A stretch of DNA of 64,000 nt. Origin: Endozoicomonas sp. Mp262 (GTDB taxonomy: Bacteria; Pseudomonadota; Gammaproteobacteria; Pseudomonadales; Endozoicomonadaceae). The translations under genes were made by a program, and so were the position numbers. The stretch is taken from NCBI RefSeq assembly GCF_025643335.1, contig NZ_CP092489.1, positions 629,501 through 693,500 on the forward strand, written 5' to 3'. This document shows positions 26,045 to 35,271 of this stretch, one piece after another. The notes below the pieces were generated by a model. The model made no database searches and was not told where the DNA came from. It saw only the letters and a list, made by a program, of their open reading frames with translations. Every line of letters starts with the position of its first letter. Position 1 is the first letter of the stretch.

Positions 26045-26760
26045 GCCAGCACCGCTTCATTGGTTTCCTGAATACCTGAAGCCTTACTACAGGGCTTATG
26101 ACTGACTTCGCTACCTTCAGCCAGCCCGTCATCATTCATTTTCAGGCCTTCGAGCAACAAGTTAACATGGTTCATGGCAAATTCCAGTTTGCCAATATAC
26201 TGGTTAGCCCATATTCCCAAACCATGGGCCGCAGTCAGCGCAGGAATGGCCACTATCAGGCCAAAGGCGGTGGTATACATGGCTTCCCAGAGTCCTCCGG
26301 CCAATACATCCGGGGTCACGGGTCCGGCTATACTGGCAATGCCCTGAAACATGTTAATCAGGCCCAGTACCGTTCCCAGAAGCCCCAGCATGGGCGAGAG
26401 AATACCAATGAGCATTATGGGCTTTAGCCAGGCATGTAAAGCTTGCTTCTGCTTGAGCAGCCAAAGACCTGCAACTTCTTCCCGCACCTCTTTATTGCAA
26501 GCATTGTGACTTAATAAAATGGCAATGCCCTGGCGAATGCCACGGTTTTTACACAGATTATTACACAACTGTTTTTGGCTGCTATTGCAATGGGCACACT
26601 GTTTTATTTCCAGGTAAAGCGCCTTCAGACTTTTTTTGCCAAGGGAAGGCAGCATGGCATAGGTAATCAGCCGCTCAAGAATCATGGCAAATCCAATACA
26701 GGAAACGGCCAATAACGGCCATGCCATAACGCCTAATGAAGAAATTTGATCTGCCAACAT
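26041..26760 (-). CDS. exbB: biopolymer transport protein ExbB (MotA/TolQ/ExbB family)
   Basis: A 239-aa inner-membrane protein with three helices. The first is near residues 10-28, and two more follow in the conserved block from LIGILSPMLGLLGTVLGLINMF to TTAFGLIVAIPAL. With ExbD it forms the proton channel that energises TonB. An unusual feature is the cytosolic loop near residues 53-90, which contains seven cysteines, with CAHC, CNNLC and NACNK groupings that could bind metal or sense redox state. It begins 11 bp after tonB and overlaps exbD by 4 bp. Confidence 0.9.
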   Translation of the reverse strand: MLADQISSLGVMAWPLLAVSCIGFAMILERLITYAMLPSLGKKSLKALYLEIKQCAHCNSSQKQLCNNLCKNRGIRQGIAILLSHNACNKEVREEVAGLWLLKQKQALHAWLKPIMLIGILSPMLGLLGTVLGLINMFQGIASIAGPVTPDVLAGGLWEAMYTTAFGLIVAIPALTAAHGLGIWANQYIGKLEFAMNHVNLLLEGLKMNDDGLAEGSEVSHKPCSKASGIQETNEAVLA

Positions 26761-26771
26761 GATGGGTTTGC

Positions 26772-27467
26772 CTAAGCTGAATTAATTTTGAACTCTACAG
26801 GTACTTGAAATCGTGCCTGAACAAAGTGGCCATTGCGCTGCTCAGGTTTAAACCGCCACTGTTTGACTGCTAAAATGGCAGACCTGTCCATCTGGTGATA
26901 GCCGGAAGATTCCAGAATAATAATGTCTATCACCTCACCTTGTCTGTTGACCAGCAATTCAAGAGTCACCTGGCTTTCAATATTCCTGCGACGATAGCGA
27001 TTAGGATACATGGGCTGCACCCGATGAATAATGGGCGGCTGAGAAACCAGCACAGGTTCGTCACTCAAGTCATCAACCTTGCTTTCCACCAATGCTGTTT
27101 TTATTGACTGCTTTTGCTCAGGCATTTCCTGCTTTTTTTCAGGCTGTTTCTTAACTTTCCCGGGCTTTACCTTTTCCGGCTTTTTCTCAATGTGCTTTTC
27201 AGGCTTTTTCAGCACTGGCTTGCTATTGGCCTGAGGTTTAGGCAAAGGCTTTTTAAGAATTTTTTGAGGATGAGGTTCAGGTTTAGCCTCTTCTGAAACT
27301 TTTGGTATCTCGGGAGCAGTGACAACAGAAAAGGTCAGGCTTACCGGTGCCTGGATACTTCCTGTATTCATACGCTCAACCTGCTTTTCCTGCTGGCTAA
27401 AATGCATCACAGCCGCCACATGGGCAGACAGGGAAATAAGCAAGGTCAGAATCAACTTACGGGACAT
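26772..27467 (-). CDS. tonB: energy transducer TonB
   Basis: A 231-aa protein with an N-terminal membrane anchor containing the SxxxH-type motif (LLISLSAHVAAV). A long lysine/proline-rich periplasmic linker (repeats of KPEK and PEKK, about residues 60-115) spans the periplasm. The C-terminal TonB domain runs from YPNRYRRRNIESQVTLEL to WRFKPEQRNG and contacts outer-membrane receptors. It is the first gene of the tonB-exbB-exbD run. The 181-bp upstream gap contains a Fur-box-like site. No receptor gene is in the window. Confidence 0.92.
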   Translation of the reverse strand: MSRKLILTLLISLSAHVAAVMHFSQQEKQVERMNTGSIQAPVSLTFSVVTAPEIPKVSEEAKPEPHPQKILKKPLPKPQANSKPVLKKPEKHIEKKPEKVKPGKVKKQPEKKQEMPEQKQSIKTALVESKVDDLSDEPVLVSQPPIIHRVQPMYPNRYRRRNIESQVTLELLVNRQGEVIDIIILESSGYHQMDRSAILAVKQWRFKPEQRNGHFVQARFQVPVEFKINSA

Positions 27468-27563
27468 TACATTAACAATCGATCCAGGCTGGTTAGAAAC
27501 AGTTCAGGCATCTCTGTGAGAGTGATAAAGAGTACTGGAAGTCCGCGATCTATTCAATAAGTT

Positions 27564-27584
27564 GAATGATAATAATTTGCATTA
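27564..27584. promoter_or_regulatory. possible Fur box upstream of tonB
   Basis: GAATGATAATAATTTGCATTA matches the three-hexamer GATAAT pattern of Fur sites in its first unit and, inverted, in its last (CATTA). It lies about 100 bp upstream of the tonB start, where an iron-responsive operator is expected. The middle hexamer is poor, so the match is suggestive only. Confidence 0.4.
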
Positions 27585-27648
27585 AGCTCGTATTTTTTCC
27601 TTACCTGAGCGCATTTTGGGACTATTGAGCTTAAGGCCGCTGATAAAG

Positions 27649-30105
27649 TTAATTTGCCCGAGAAAATGGGTTCAGTGGCCATGGAATGCGGCAATTCATC
27701 GCCCCACAGGATTTTTTTATTTTTCTTAAAAGCTTGCTGCCTCCCTTGCCTGTTAGTTGTACCACTTGATAAACCTGGTCTCCCCATGCGGTTACAAAAA
27801 ACAACATCACATCGGTTCCCGTTGTATTCACACTTTCCCTGACCGCCAACGAACCAGAGACTTCATGGTCTGTATGAAGATACCTCTCCTTTTCTTCAGA
27901 AGAACTTTCGTTGTTATACACCGCATAAAATACATCAAGAATAGTCCGGTTTTTTTCACCGCCTGCATTGAATTCTTCCTGAACCCATTGATAGCATTCA
28001 CCTTGTAGTTTTGGCTGATCACTTTGGACATAACCGACGGTATTAAGAATTTCACCCGCCATATAAACAGGTATTGCATACCGAGGCATCAATATCTGAA
28101 TGCCCAGTAGATAGATTAGCGATGACACATGCATGTTGCAGCGACATATAAGCCCCTGGGGATTACCATAACGGAAAAGATAGTAAAAATCCCTGGCAAG
28201 TAATAAGACTCCGGAAAAAATACTGGGTGTATATGTTGTGGTGAGATCGGGTCCTGCCTGCTGCTTTTCTTTTCCACATAATTTTTTTAGTTCTTCCAAC
28301 TCTTCTATTAAATCCTCTGCATCGGATACTGGCAAGTGTGAAAAAGCAAGATACTCAATAATTATAGAGGGGTCTGTTATATTATAGGCATCAACCGCCA
28401 CCTTATACCCCTCGACATTACTGGATACGCCCTGTTCAAAAGCCTTTCGCGTCTCTTTTCTATTTTCCTCTCGTACTGCTCCATGTTTTTCCTGCTCTCT
28501 TTTAAATTGTTTTGAGTTCCAGGCATCGGCAATCATACCAAGAAGAGGATCAACTGCGCTTATTCCCAAGGCAACCAGAGGAATTAACAGGCTCTCAGGA
28601 TGAAAACTTGGGTCATAGCTTACACTGGAAAACTGCCCCCGGTATAGAACCAGGCTTTCATCCCTTGTTGTACCACCATTAGCAATAGACCATTCATTAT
28701 TAAATGTTTCCATGCAATCTGGCCCTCTATCCCCTTCCAGAACGGTGGCGTTCATTTGTTGAATGATATTATCTTTGTAATTATCCGATAACTCTATGAG
28801 CGCTAAAATTTTCCCCCCCAGTTGTAATGCACGCCCAAATAAAACCAGCGTGCACGGACCAGGGTATAAATCATCATTTGGGTCAATAATACCTTCTGCT
28901 AACTCGCAAGATGACCTTTCTCCCATTGGCTCCCTGACATTAAAAATATCACTGGCTCTCTGTGAAAGGGTTTTTGCCCGGGCATCAACATAACTCTGAA
29001 ACCCATGTTGGATATGCTTTTGTAATGCCTCCCTGAATTTCTTTGCCAGATCAGTCTTGCCTTTTTTTCTTTTTACTGAAACTAACGTTACTATGACGGG
29101 ATCAAACTCTTCTCTATAGGCCAGGCTTTCCAAGTCTGCCGCCTGTTCCAGAGCCTCACGATATTCACGATACACTTCCGCATTTTGATAACTCTCCCGA
29201 GCTTTAAGTTTCTCCACTAATCGGGTGATCAGTTCTTTTCCACTCCCGGACACAGCGGTTTCCAGATTCAGGCCCATCATTTCATTCTGTAATTCCATTG
29301 TCTCTTCTTCATCCTTTAAAACTTCAATCGCCCTGTTTTTTATATTTGAATCCCTAAGACAGTGTTCACGAATTAAAAAATCCATTCTGGAAAACATCTC
29401 AGGACGCTGTTTAAAAAAATATTCAGTGCTCTTATCACTTTCCACTATCTCCTTCATTCTTTTATATTTCCGCTGAACAACTTCAAATTTCTCCCTGGTT
29501 TTTTTAAGCGCCTCTCTTGCATACCTTCTCTCCGAGCCTTTTGAAAAAGATAAAAACTCCCTGAAAGCCTGGCTGACTGTTGAATCAACAAATACTTTTT
29601 TAGTTATTGGTTTTTTTCTTGAATATTGATCATCAGCACTAGTGGATGTTCCAGCCATCTCTCTTTCAGGTCTGCTTTCCGGGTCAGGTTCTATAGTAAT
29701 GGTGGTATCACCCTGCTCCCGCCTCCCTTTAAAACTTTGTAGTTTAACGCCTTCACTCACTGAGTATACAGTGGACTGACGGGTAAGCTTTTTCTTCTTC
29801 CCTGCTTCAATTTTTTCAGAAAAGAAATAAGAAGACATTAGAAGTGTAATCGTGAACAGATAGTTAAATAACTGCCTGACCTTTTCAAAATGCAAGATAC
29901 TGAACAATTTAAAATACCCAGCGCCAATAGTATAGATATTAACGCTTGGCAGTATAGTAAACATGGACAATAAAAAAGGAAAAAATCTTTTATGGTACTC
30001 TTTGGATATCAAGAGCAAAAACACACGAATATCATCAGAAATGGGTACTGCTTTCTGGCGATCATAGTCAAAGAGGCGGGCACCATAACAGTACCCTCTG
30101 TCCAA
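27649..30105 (-). CDS. large membrane-associated protein of unknown function
   Basis: Up to 818 aa. The N-terminus has hydrophobic stretches near residues 28-60 and 75-92, then a basic, disordered part with many serines and acidic residues (to about 175). A long charged helical, probably coiled-coil region follows (about 185-420: ALKKTREKFEVVQRKYKRMKEI and on). Further hydrophobic segments lie near 505-530 and 645-710. The C-terminal part has several cysteines. I recognise no family and no catalytic motif. The start is uncertain: TTG 30105 gives the longest frame, ATG 29964 is a good alternative. The AT-rich codon use and lack of relatives nearby suggest acquired DNA, possibly a host-interaction protein. 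Confidence 0.5.
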   Translation of the reverse strand: MDRGYCYGARLFDYDRQKAVPISDDIRVFLLLISKEYHKRFFPFLLSMFTILPSVNIYTIGAGYFKLFSILHFEKVRQLFNYLFTITLLMSSYFFSEKIEAGKKKKLTRQSTVYSVSEGVKLQSFKGRREQGDTTITIEPDPESRPEREMAGTSTSADDQYSRKKPITKKVFVDSTVSQAFREFLSFSKGSERRYAREALKKTREKFEVVQRKYKRMKEIVESDKSTEYFFKQRPEMFSRMDFLIREHCLRDSNIKNRAIEVLKDEEETMELQNEMMGLNLETAVSGSGKELITRLVEKLKARESYQNAEVYREYREALEQAADLESLAYREEFDPVIVTLVSVKRKKGKTDLAKKFREALQKHIQHGFQSYVDARAKTLSQRASDIFNVREPMGERSSCELAEGIIDPNDDLYPGPCTLVLFGRALQLGGKILALIELSDNYKDNIIQQMNATVLEGDRGPDCMETFNNEWSIANGGTTRDESLVLYRGQFSSVSYDPSFHPESLLIPLVALGISAVDPLLGMIADAWNSKQFKREQEKHGAVREENRKETRKAFEQGVSSNVEGYKVAVDAYNITDPSIIIEYLAFSHLPVSDAEDLIEELEELKKLCGKEKQQAGPDLTTTYTPSIFSGVLLLARDFYYLFRYGNPQGLICRCNMHVSSLIYLLGIQILMPRYAIPVYMAGEILNTVGYVQSDQPKLQGECYQWVQEEFNAGGEKNRTILDVFYAVYNNESSSEEKERYLHTDHEVSGSLAVRESVNTTGTDVMLFFVTAWGDQVYQVVQLTGKGGSKLLRKIKKSCGAMNCRIPWPLNPFSRAN

Positions 30106-30174
30106 AGCACGGGATACTGTCAGGCCTGATGCAATACAACCCTTGAGCTGTTCCCGATTGTCTCCAACCCTGTT

Positions 30175-30702
30175 TTAATTATCCAGAATAATTTCCGGGT
30201 CCCAGTCCAGCCAGTCACTATCCACCTTTCGATAGAGTTTGAATTGCTGACCATCAACAAGCAACTGTGTAGGCACCTTGGGTGTGGCAAAGGCAATACC
30301 GCCTGACAGTAAAGCTTCAAGCGACTCTGTCCTCACCTTGGCACCTGAAAATAATCCCAGTTTCATATCAATGCCACTGGCATTCCAGAACTTGCTTTTA
30401 TCACTGACCAAGCTGGCATACCGGTCTTCAATAGTGATAAAAATCACCACATGGTCAGCAGGATTACCCAGCCTGTACCCGATCACCTCTCCCACTGGAA
30501 TGTCCCGATAATAAACAGGATTCCCCCGTCGGACAGACCCCAGGCCTGAACTGACCAACTCAATGTGCAAGCCCCCCGAGCGATTGAAATTATCAGGCTC
30601 CCGATGGCTAGCCACAAAGGTTTGTTTCGCCGTTCCTGACTGTTTCCCCGGCTGCACACTAATATATGGCCCCGTTATCAGCGTTTCCAGGTGGGAGGTG
30701 CC
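30175..30702 (-). pseudogene. LetB-like MCE protein, 3' fragment after a frameshift
   Basis: Carries the end of the fifth and the whole sixth MCE domain of the protein encoded upstream. It begins at GTSHLETLITGPYI, which is the normal continuation of the sequence that breaks off at KLGLA in the other frame, and includes a full unit ending GGIAFATP. The frame is shifted relative to the main gene at about 30700. If read alone it could start only at a GTG near 30657, without membrane anchor or partners. Ends at 30175 with no further MCE unit. Confidence 0.82.
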
Positions 30703-32483
30703 AGTCCCAGCTTCGGTTTAACCAGCCAGAAAAGACTCCCTTCCGATGCCAGCCACTGATATTTTTTATCCAAAAAAACTCGGGCATGGACACCATCCCG
30801 TTCAGGACTCACAGCCAGATCAGTCACACGCCCTACCCGCATTCCCCGAAATCTCACTAATGAACCTACACTTAAGCCCTCTGCCGTTTCAAAGCGAATA
30901 GCTATAAATAGCCCATTTTCTATGGCACTGTCTTCATCCTGATACAACTTGAAGTGCTTACCATTAACTACTTTATTCGCTTTTTTAGCGGGCGTTGAAA
31001 AGGCAATACCGCCTGAAATAAGCGTATTAAGTGTGGCCGAGCGCACTTTTACCCCATCCAGGCCAGCCTCAACACTCACTCCACTGACATTCCAGAAACG
31101 ACTGCTGCTGTTCACCAAGTGACTAAACCCGGGTTCGATTAATAGCCGGATATCCACACCGGCATCTTTTAATTGGTAATCTTGCACTGAACCCACAGGA
31201 ATATTTCTGAACAAGACAGGGCTACCGGCAGAGATACCGGATAACGCGTCAGCACTAAGGGTCAAATGTAGCCCGGGCGCCGAAGCCGGAGCCGGAGGTC
31301 GCCGGGCATGGCCATTAAAGTGCCGGGCAGCCCGCTGCTTCTCTATATCCTGCTGACTGACATCAACCGCTATATAGCGTCCTCCCAAAAGAGTATCCAG
31401 ACCCGAAATACCCTCCGGGCCAAAGCGGGGTTCAACCACCCAGAACTGGGCACCCTCTACCAGGCCTGGCATCATTTCAGGACGAACCACCGCTTCAGCA
31501 ATCACCTTTGATAAATCGTCACTGATATCCAGCTCATGCACACGCCCCACTTCAAAGCCATGGAACAGAATAGGCGTGCTCCCCTCCCTCAGTGAAACAT
31601 TCAGGGGAAACTCTATGGTGATGGGAATTCCTGTTTCAGCTTGCTCATAGTCCCGATAAAGAACAAACTGATCACCATCTGCCACAGCCTGTGCGCTCTC
31701 TTCATTGCTGCCTTCATTGGGTGTGTAAAAAGCAATGCCCCCCTGAATCATGGAAAGCAGGGACTGGGTTCGAATCTTTAAGCTGGGAAGATGCCCTGAA
31801 ATATCAATGCCACCCGCATTCCAAAACCGGGTATTGTGCTTGATCAGACCTGAAAACTGCTTATTAACATACAGTTGAATTTCTACATAGTCTCCACTGG
31901 CTGCCAATGAGTAACCGGTCACTTCCCCAACCTTAAAACGACGATAAAGCACAGGGCTGCCAACCTGTAGAGAAGACAGCTCTTTGGCCTTTAACGTGAG
32001 CCGCAGTCCCTCATTCGCCTCTGCCAGGGGGGGAGCCTGCTCCAGTGCCTTGAAATGAGAGGCCTTTTTGCCCTCCTGGGAAGGCTTGAAGGCAATGTAA
32101 TTGCCTGAAACCAGTGTCTCCAGTCCCGAGATACCGGCCATGGATACTTGGGGTTTCACCAGCCAGAATGTGCTGCCTTCCCGGAGATACTTTTTATAGT
32201 CCGGGTTTATATCGATGGTCACATCAACAGCATTCATATTACGGGTAGGGGAAAGCCCGGAGACCATCCCCACCACAAGCCCGTTATGAACCACTTCAGT
32301 TTTTCCGGCTTTTATACCCCGACCACTTTCGAACTGGACATGAACCTCCAGCCCTGCCTCAGCCACTGTTCTCCAGCCTAACCAGCAAACAATCAGCAGG
32401 GCAATGAGTGGCAGCAGCCAAATGGGTGTTAAGCGACGGCTTTTGTTAATAACCGGCCTGGCGTGTTCTGGCCCATCATTCAT
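30678..32483 (-). pseudogene. letB: LetB-like MCE lipid-transport protein, frameshifted
   Basis: Periplasmic tunnel protein of the MCE family that moves phospholipid between membranes. After a signal anchor (PIWLLPLIALLIVCWLGW) come MCE domains at about residues 35-130, 150-260, 275-365, 390-490 and the start of a fifth. Each has the FWL/FWN...GL.TL..G.YIA or GGIAF core. At 30700 the frame shifts, the protein gains the foreign tail PPTWKR and stops. With the remaining fragment it would have six MCE domains, against seven in E. coli LetB and three in PqiB. A four-base loss (one GGC-like unit) would explain it. A sequencing error is the alternative. Confidence 0.85.
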
Positions 32484-32494
32484 TGTGTCTCTCC

Positions 32495-33136
32495 TTACAA
32501 CTGGGCCATCGATTCAGTTTTCCCTGCACCCTGCTCTCCTGAATCCCATAGCAACCTGGGGTCAAAACCAGCGGCCGCCAGCATGGTAATCACCACTACC
32601 GCAGAAAAGGCATAAACACCCGGCCCGGCGGTTACCGATCCCAGCTGACCAAATTGAACAATGGCAACCAGAATGGCAATGATAAAAATATCAAGCATTG
32701 ACCAGCGCCCTACCCAGATAATCAAACGATACAGCTGCATCTGTCGCCCCACCTTCAAGCCCGGCTTTCCTACGGATAATAACAACCAGAACATGCCCAC
32801 CAGCTTCAGCAAAGGTACCAGCACACTGGCGGTGAAAACCAGGATGGCAATGGGGATCATGCCATGATTAACCAATTCCATAACCCCTGACATGATAGTA
32901 TCCGGCTGCCCGGTACCAAAGCGATCAACCGTCATCATTGGCAACACATTGGCTGGAATATAAAGCAGGGCTGCCGTTATAGTCAGCGCCCAACAGCGGG
33001 TGATACTGCCTTCTATCCGGGGTTGAACCCTGGCACCACAACGAGGGCAAACCGTATCACTCACCTGACACACCCGACCACAGTCACGACAAAGTTTCAG
33101 CCCACGCTGCAAGCCGGTATTCAAACCGCTACCCAA
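32495..33136 (-). CDS. PqiA/LetA-like membrane protein, second half
   Basis: A 213-aa inner-membrane protein of the PqiA family. It starts with a zinc ribbon of two CxxC pairs (CRDCGRVCQ and CPRCGA, residues 17-37), followed by four hydrophobic segments and conserved LYIPANVLPMMTV. E. coli LetA and PqiA carry two such units in one chain; here each unit is its own gene. It overlaps the preceding unit by 8 bp and is followed 11 bp later by the MCE gene, so the three form one operon. LetA is thought to load lipid into the LetB tunnel. Confidence 0.82.
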   Translation of the reverse strand: MGSGLNTGLQRGLKLCRDCGRVCQVSDTVCPRCGARVQPRIEGSITRCWALTITAALLYIPANVLPMMTVDRFGTGQPDTIMSGVMELVNHGMIPIAILVFTASVLVPLLKLVGMFWLLLSVGKPGLKVGRQMQLYRLIIWVGRWSMLDIFIIAILVAIVQFGQLGSVTAGPGVYAFSAVVVITMLAAAGFDPRLLWDSGEQGAGKTESMAQL

Positions 33137-33752
33137 AACCTATACGCCTCCATATTTCCCCCTTATTCAGGTTCAGGCTGATGGTAATTTCCACCACCAT
33201 CAGTCCCGCAAAGCAAAACAGTCCGATGCCAACATGAACCACCGCCATGTCTGCCAGTTTAATCACCGACACCAATACCCCCAGCAAATAGATTTCCACC
33301 ATGGTCCATTCGCTTAAATGAACATAGGCTCGCATGAATGAACGAGCCAGGGCATGACCTCTACCCCAAAATGCGGCCGATAAAATCGGGAGAAGAAAGA
33401 CCAGGCGGGCCAGAGGAACCAACATGGCAGAAAAAAATACCAATACCGCAATAGGCGGCAAGCCACCCCGCCAAAGCGCCACCACACTGTTCCAGATAGT
33501 GCTATGTTGCTGATTTCCCAGTAACTCCATGATTAGCACAGGATAAAAATTAGCGGGTATATACAAAACCAGCCCGGTAATCACCAGGGCGAGAACCGTC
33601 CCCAGACTATCCGGTTTACTTCGGGCAATGACATGGTGACAGCGGGGGCAACAAGCCTTCTGTCGGCCTGATAGCGAAACAGCGTCAACCATCAGGTCGC
33701 AATCAGGGCACAACCAGACACTGGGAGAAGAAGTCGTTAAATCTGAAGCCAA
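33129..33752 (-). CDS. PqiA/LetA-like membrane protein, first half
   Basis: A 207-aa protein of the same family as the next gene. It has the zinc ribbon CPDCD...CCPRCH (residues 15-39), then four membrane segments with the conserved LYIPANFYPVLIMELLG block and a GGLPPIAVLVFFSAMLVPLARL stretch. It is the first gene of the letA-letA-letB set, read on the minus strand. The split of LetA into two chains is seen in some gammaproteobacteria. There is no PqiC-type lipoprotein gene next to it. Confidence 0.82.
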   Translation of the reverse strand: MASDLTTSSPSVWLCPDCDLMVDAVSLSGRQKACCPRCHHVIARSKPDSLGTVLALVITGLVLYIPANFYPVLIMELLGNQQHSTIWNSVVALWRGGLPPIAVLVFFSAMLVPLARLVFLLPILSAAFWGRGHALARSFMRAYVHLSEWTMVEIYLLGVLVSVIKLADMAVVHVGIGLFCFAGLMVVEITISLNLNKGEIWRRIGFG

Positions 33753-33872
33753 TTTGAGTCCATTTCAGTCAGTTATTGAAAGCTTATGTTTAGAATCTGT
33801 TTGCTACCCTAATCTAACCCGGATGTTTTACCCAATAAGGCAGAAAGGCAATCACTATTATCTCATGCTCTT

Positions 33873-34138
33873 TAGGGGCTGTTGAGGCTTTATCATGAGT
33901 TCAGTGGTTCGTAAAGCGGCCTTACGCAAGGCGAACTGGCGCAGCGCGTAGTTATTCTACTCCAAGCCAGTTCAACACAGCCGGAAGGCCGCTTTACGAA
34001 TCACCCGAAGGGCCAAAGCCAGCGCTTCCGTGCCGTCGTTACAGCAGCTTGAAAGACATCAGTATTCCTGCGCTGCTGCGCCTAGCCACGAAACCGCTGG
34101 CTTTGGCTGAGCACATGATAAAGCCTCAACAGCCCCTA
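33873..34138. mobile_element. MITE-like element (family 1), copy B
   Basis: A 266-bp element with the same ends as the copy at 5095 (TAGGGGCTGTTGAGG and complement) and the same interior in reverse orientation. It lacks about 22 bp around the CCGTTGTGCCCC word and is bounded by TA. It accounts for a large part of the 645-bp gap between the letA gene and the DeoR regulator. The rest (34139-34397) should hold the regulator promoter, where AATACGGTTATCGG and a GGGATATAATAGC stretch resemble promoter elements but are not certain. Confidence 0.8.
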
Positions 34139-34397
34139 GCAAATACCGATTTTCACCCAAGGGATAATACGGTTATCGGCCATAAATTTGAGTTTCTGTC
34201 TTTATTCTGGGATATAATAGCCGGTCGCTAATTATGACCTGTTCTGAGCCTGGCACATCGCTATTATCCTCTTATCGGGTTCCGTTCTTTATACCAGACA
34301 CCCTGAAAGGCGGTACTGGCCGTAATTCAAGGATGTAACTGGTATTATCACTGCCTTATCAGGACAGCCATATTCCCCAGGTTGAAGAGGTACATCT

Positions 34398-35159
34398 ATG
34401 CTTCCCGTCGAACGTCGCGAACACATTCTTGCCTATGTTGAAGAAAAAGGCTGCGCCAACATTGAAGAGATGGCCCTGAAATTCGATGTTTCGCAAATGA
34501 CGATTCGTCGAGATATCCGTACACTGGAGCAGGAAGATAAGCTTCGGGTAACTTACGGCGGCGCGGTTTCCAAAAGCTTCCTTATGGAAGATATCCCCTA
34601 TGAGAAAAAGAACGCCGTCAATATTGAAGAAAAAAAGTCCATTGCCTATGAAGCCCATAAGCTGGTAAAGGAAGGACAAATCGTATTACTTGACGCAGGC
34701 ACCAGCACCATGGCCCTGGCCAAGTTACTGATGCGTATGAAGGTCACTATTATCACCACAGACCTGAAGATTGCCCTGCAACTGTCTGACTCATCCACTG
34801 CCAAGGTTTACACCACTGGCGGCAATGTCAGTGCCATCACCAAGGCTCACACAGACGTCACTGCACTCAGTTTCCTGGATAGCATCAATGCCGATATTGC
34901 TTTCCTGGCCACTAACAGCTGGAGCCTGGAACACGGTGTCACAACCGCGTCCACGGACCACTACTATATCCGTCGCAAGATGCTGGCCCGTGCCAACCGA
35001 AAAGTCCTGCTGGCTGATTCCAGCAAATACGGTGCCTCCAGCATGAAAACCATCTGTCCTCTGGATGAGCTGGATGTAATCGTCACTGACAACAAATTCA
35101 GTGACGAAAATGTGCAGGCTATCAAGGAAGTCGGTGGCAACCTGATTATGGCCTCCTGA
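34398..35159 (+). CDS. DeoR-family transcriptional regulator
   Basis: A 253-aa repressor. The N-terminal winged helix-turn-helix reads IEEMALKFDVSQMTIRRDIRTLE (residues 22-44), followed by the DeoR-type sugar-phosphate sensor domain with LLDAGTSTMALAKLL near 94 and the later TTASTDHYYIRRKMLARA and LLADSSKYG blocks. Such regulators usually control a nearby sugar or polyol operon. The candidates here are pdxA2 and the destroyed PfkB kinase about 1-3 kb downstream on the same strand, now separated by inserted elements. A strong terminator follows. Confidence 0.88.
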   Translation: MLPVERREHILAYVEEKGCANIEEMALKFDVSQMTIRRDIRTLEQEDKLRVTYGGAVSKSFLMEDIPYEKKNAVNIEEKKSIAYEAHKLVKEGQIVLLDAGTSTMALAKLLMRMKVTIITTDLKIALQLSDSSTAKVYTTGGNVSAITKAHTDVTALSFLDSINADIAFLATNSWSLEHGVTTASTDHYYIRRKMLARANRKVLLADSSKYGASSMKTICPLDELDVIVTDNKFSDENVQAIKEVGGNLIMAS

Positions 35160-35189
35160 TCCAGATTGCAACAACCGCTAAATCCCATG

Positions 35190-35215
35190 AACGGGCCTAC
35201 CAAGCCCGTTTTTTT
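35190..35215 (+). terminator. rho-independent terminator of the DeoR gene
   Basis: AACGGGC (35190-35196) and GCCCGTT (35204-35210) form a GC-rich stem with a seven-base loop followed by seven T residues. It is 30 bp beyond the regulator stop. A lone 13-bp MITE family 1 end (TAGGGGCTGTTGA, 35237-35249) follows it. Confidence 0.85.
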
Positions 35216-35271
35216 GTTTGCAGGAGCCTGATAGCATAGGGGCTGTTGACGTTTGCCAGGAAGTCTAAGCA

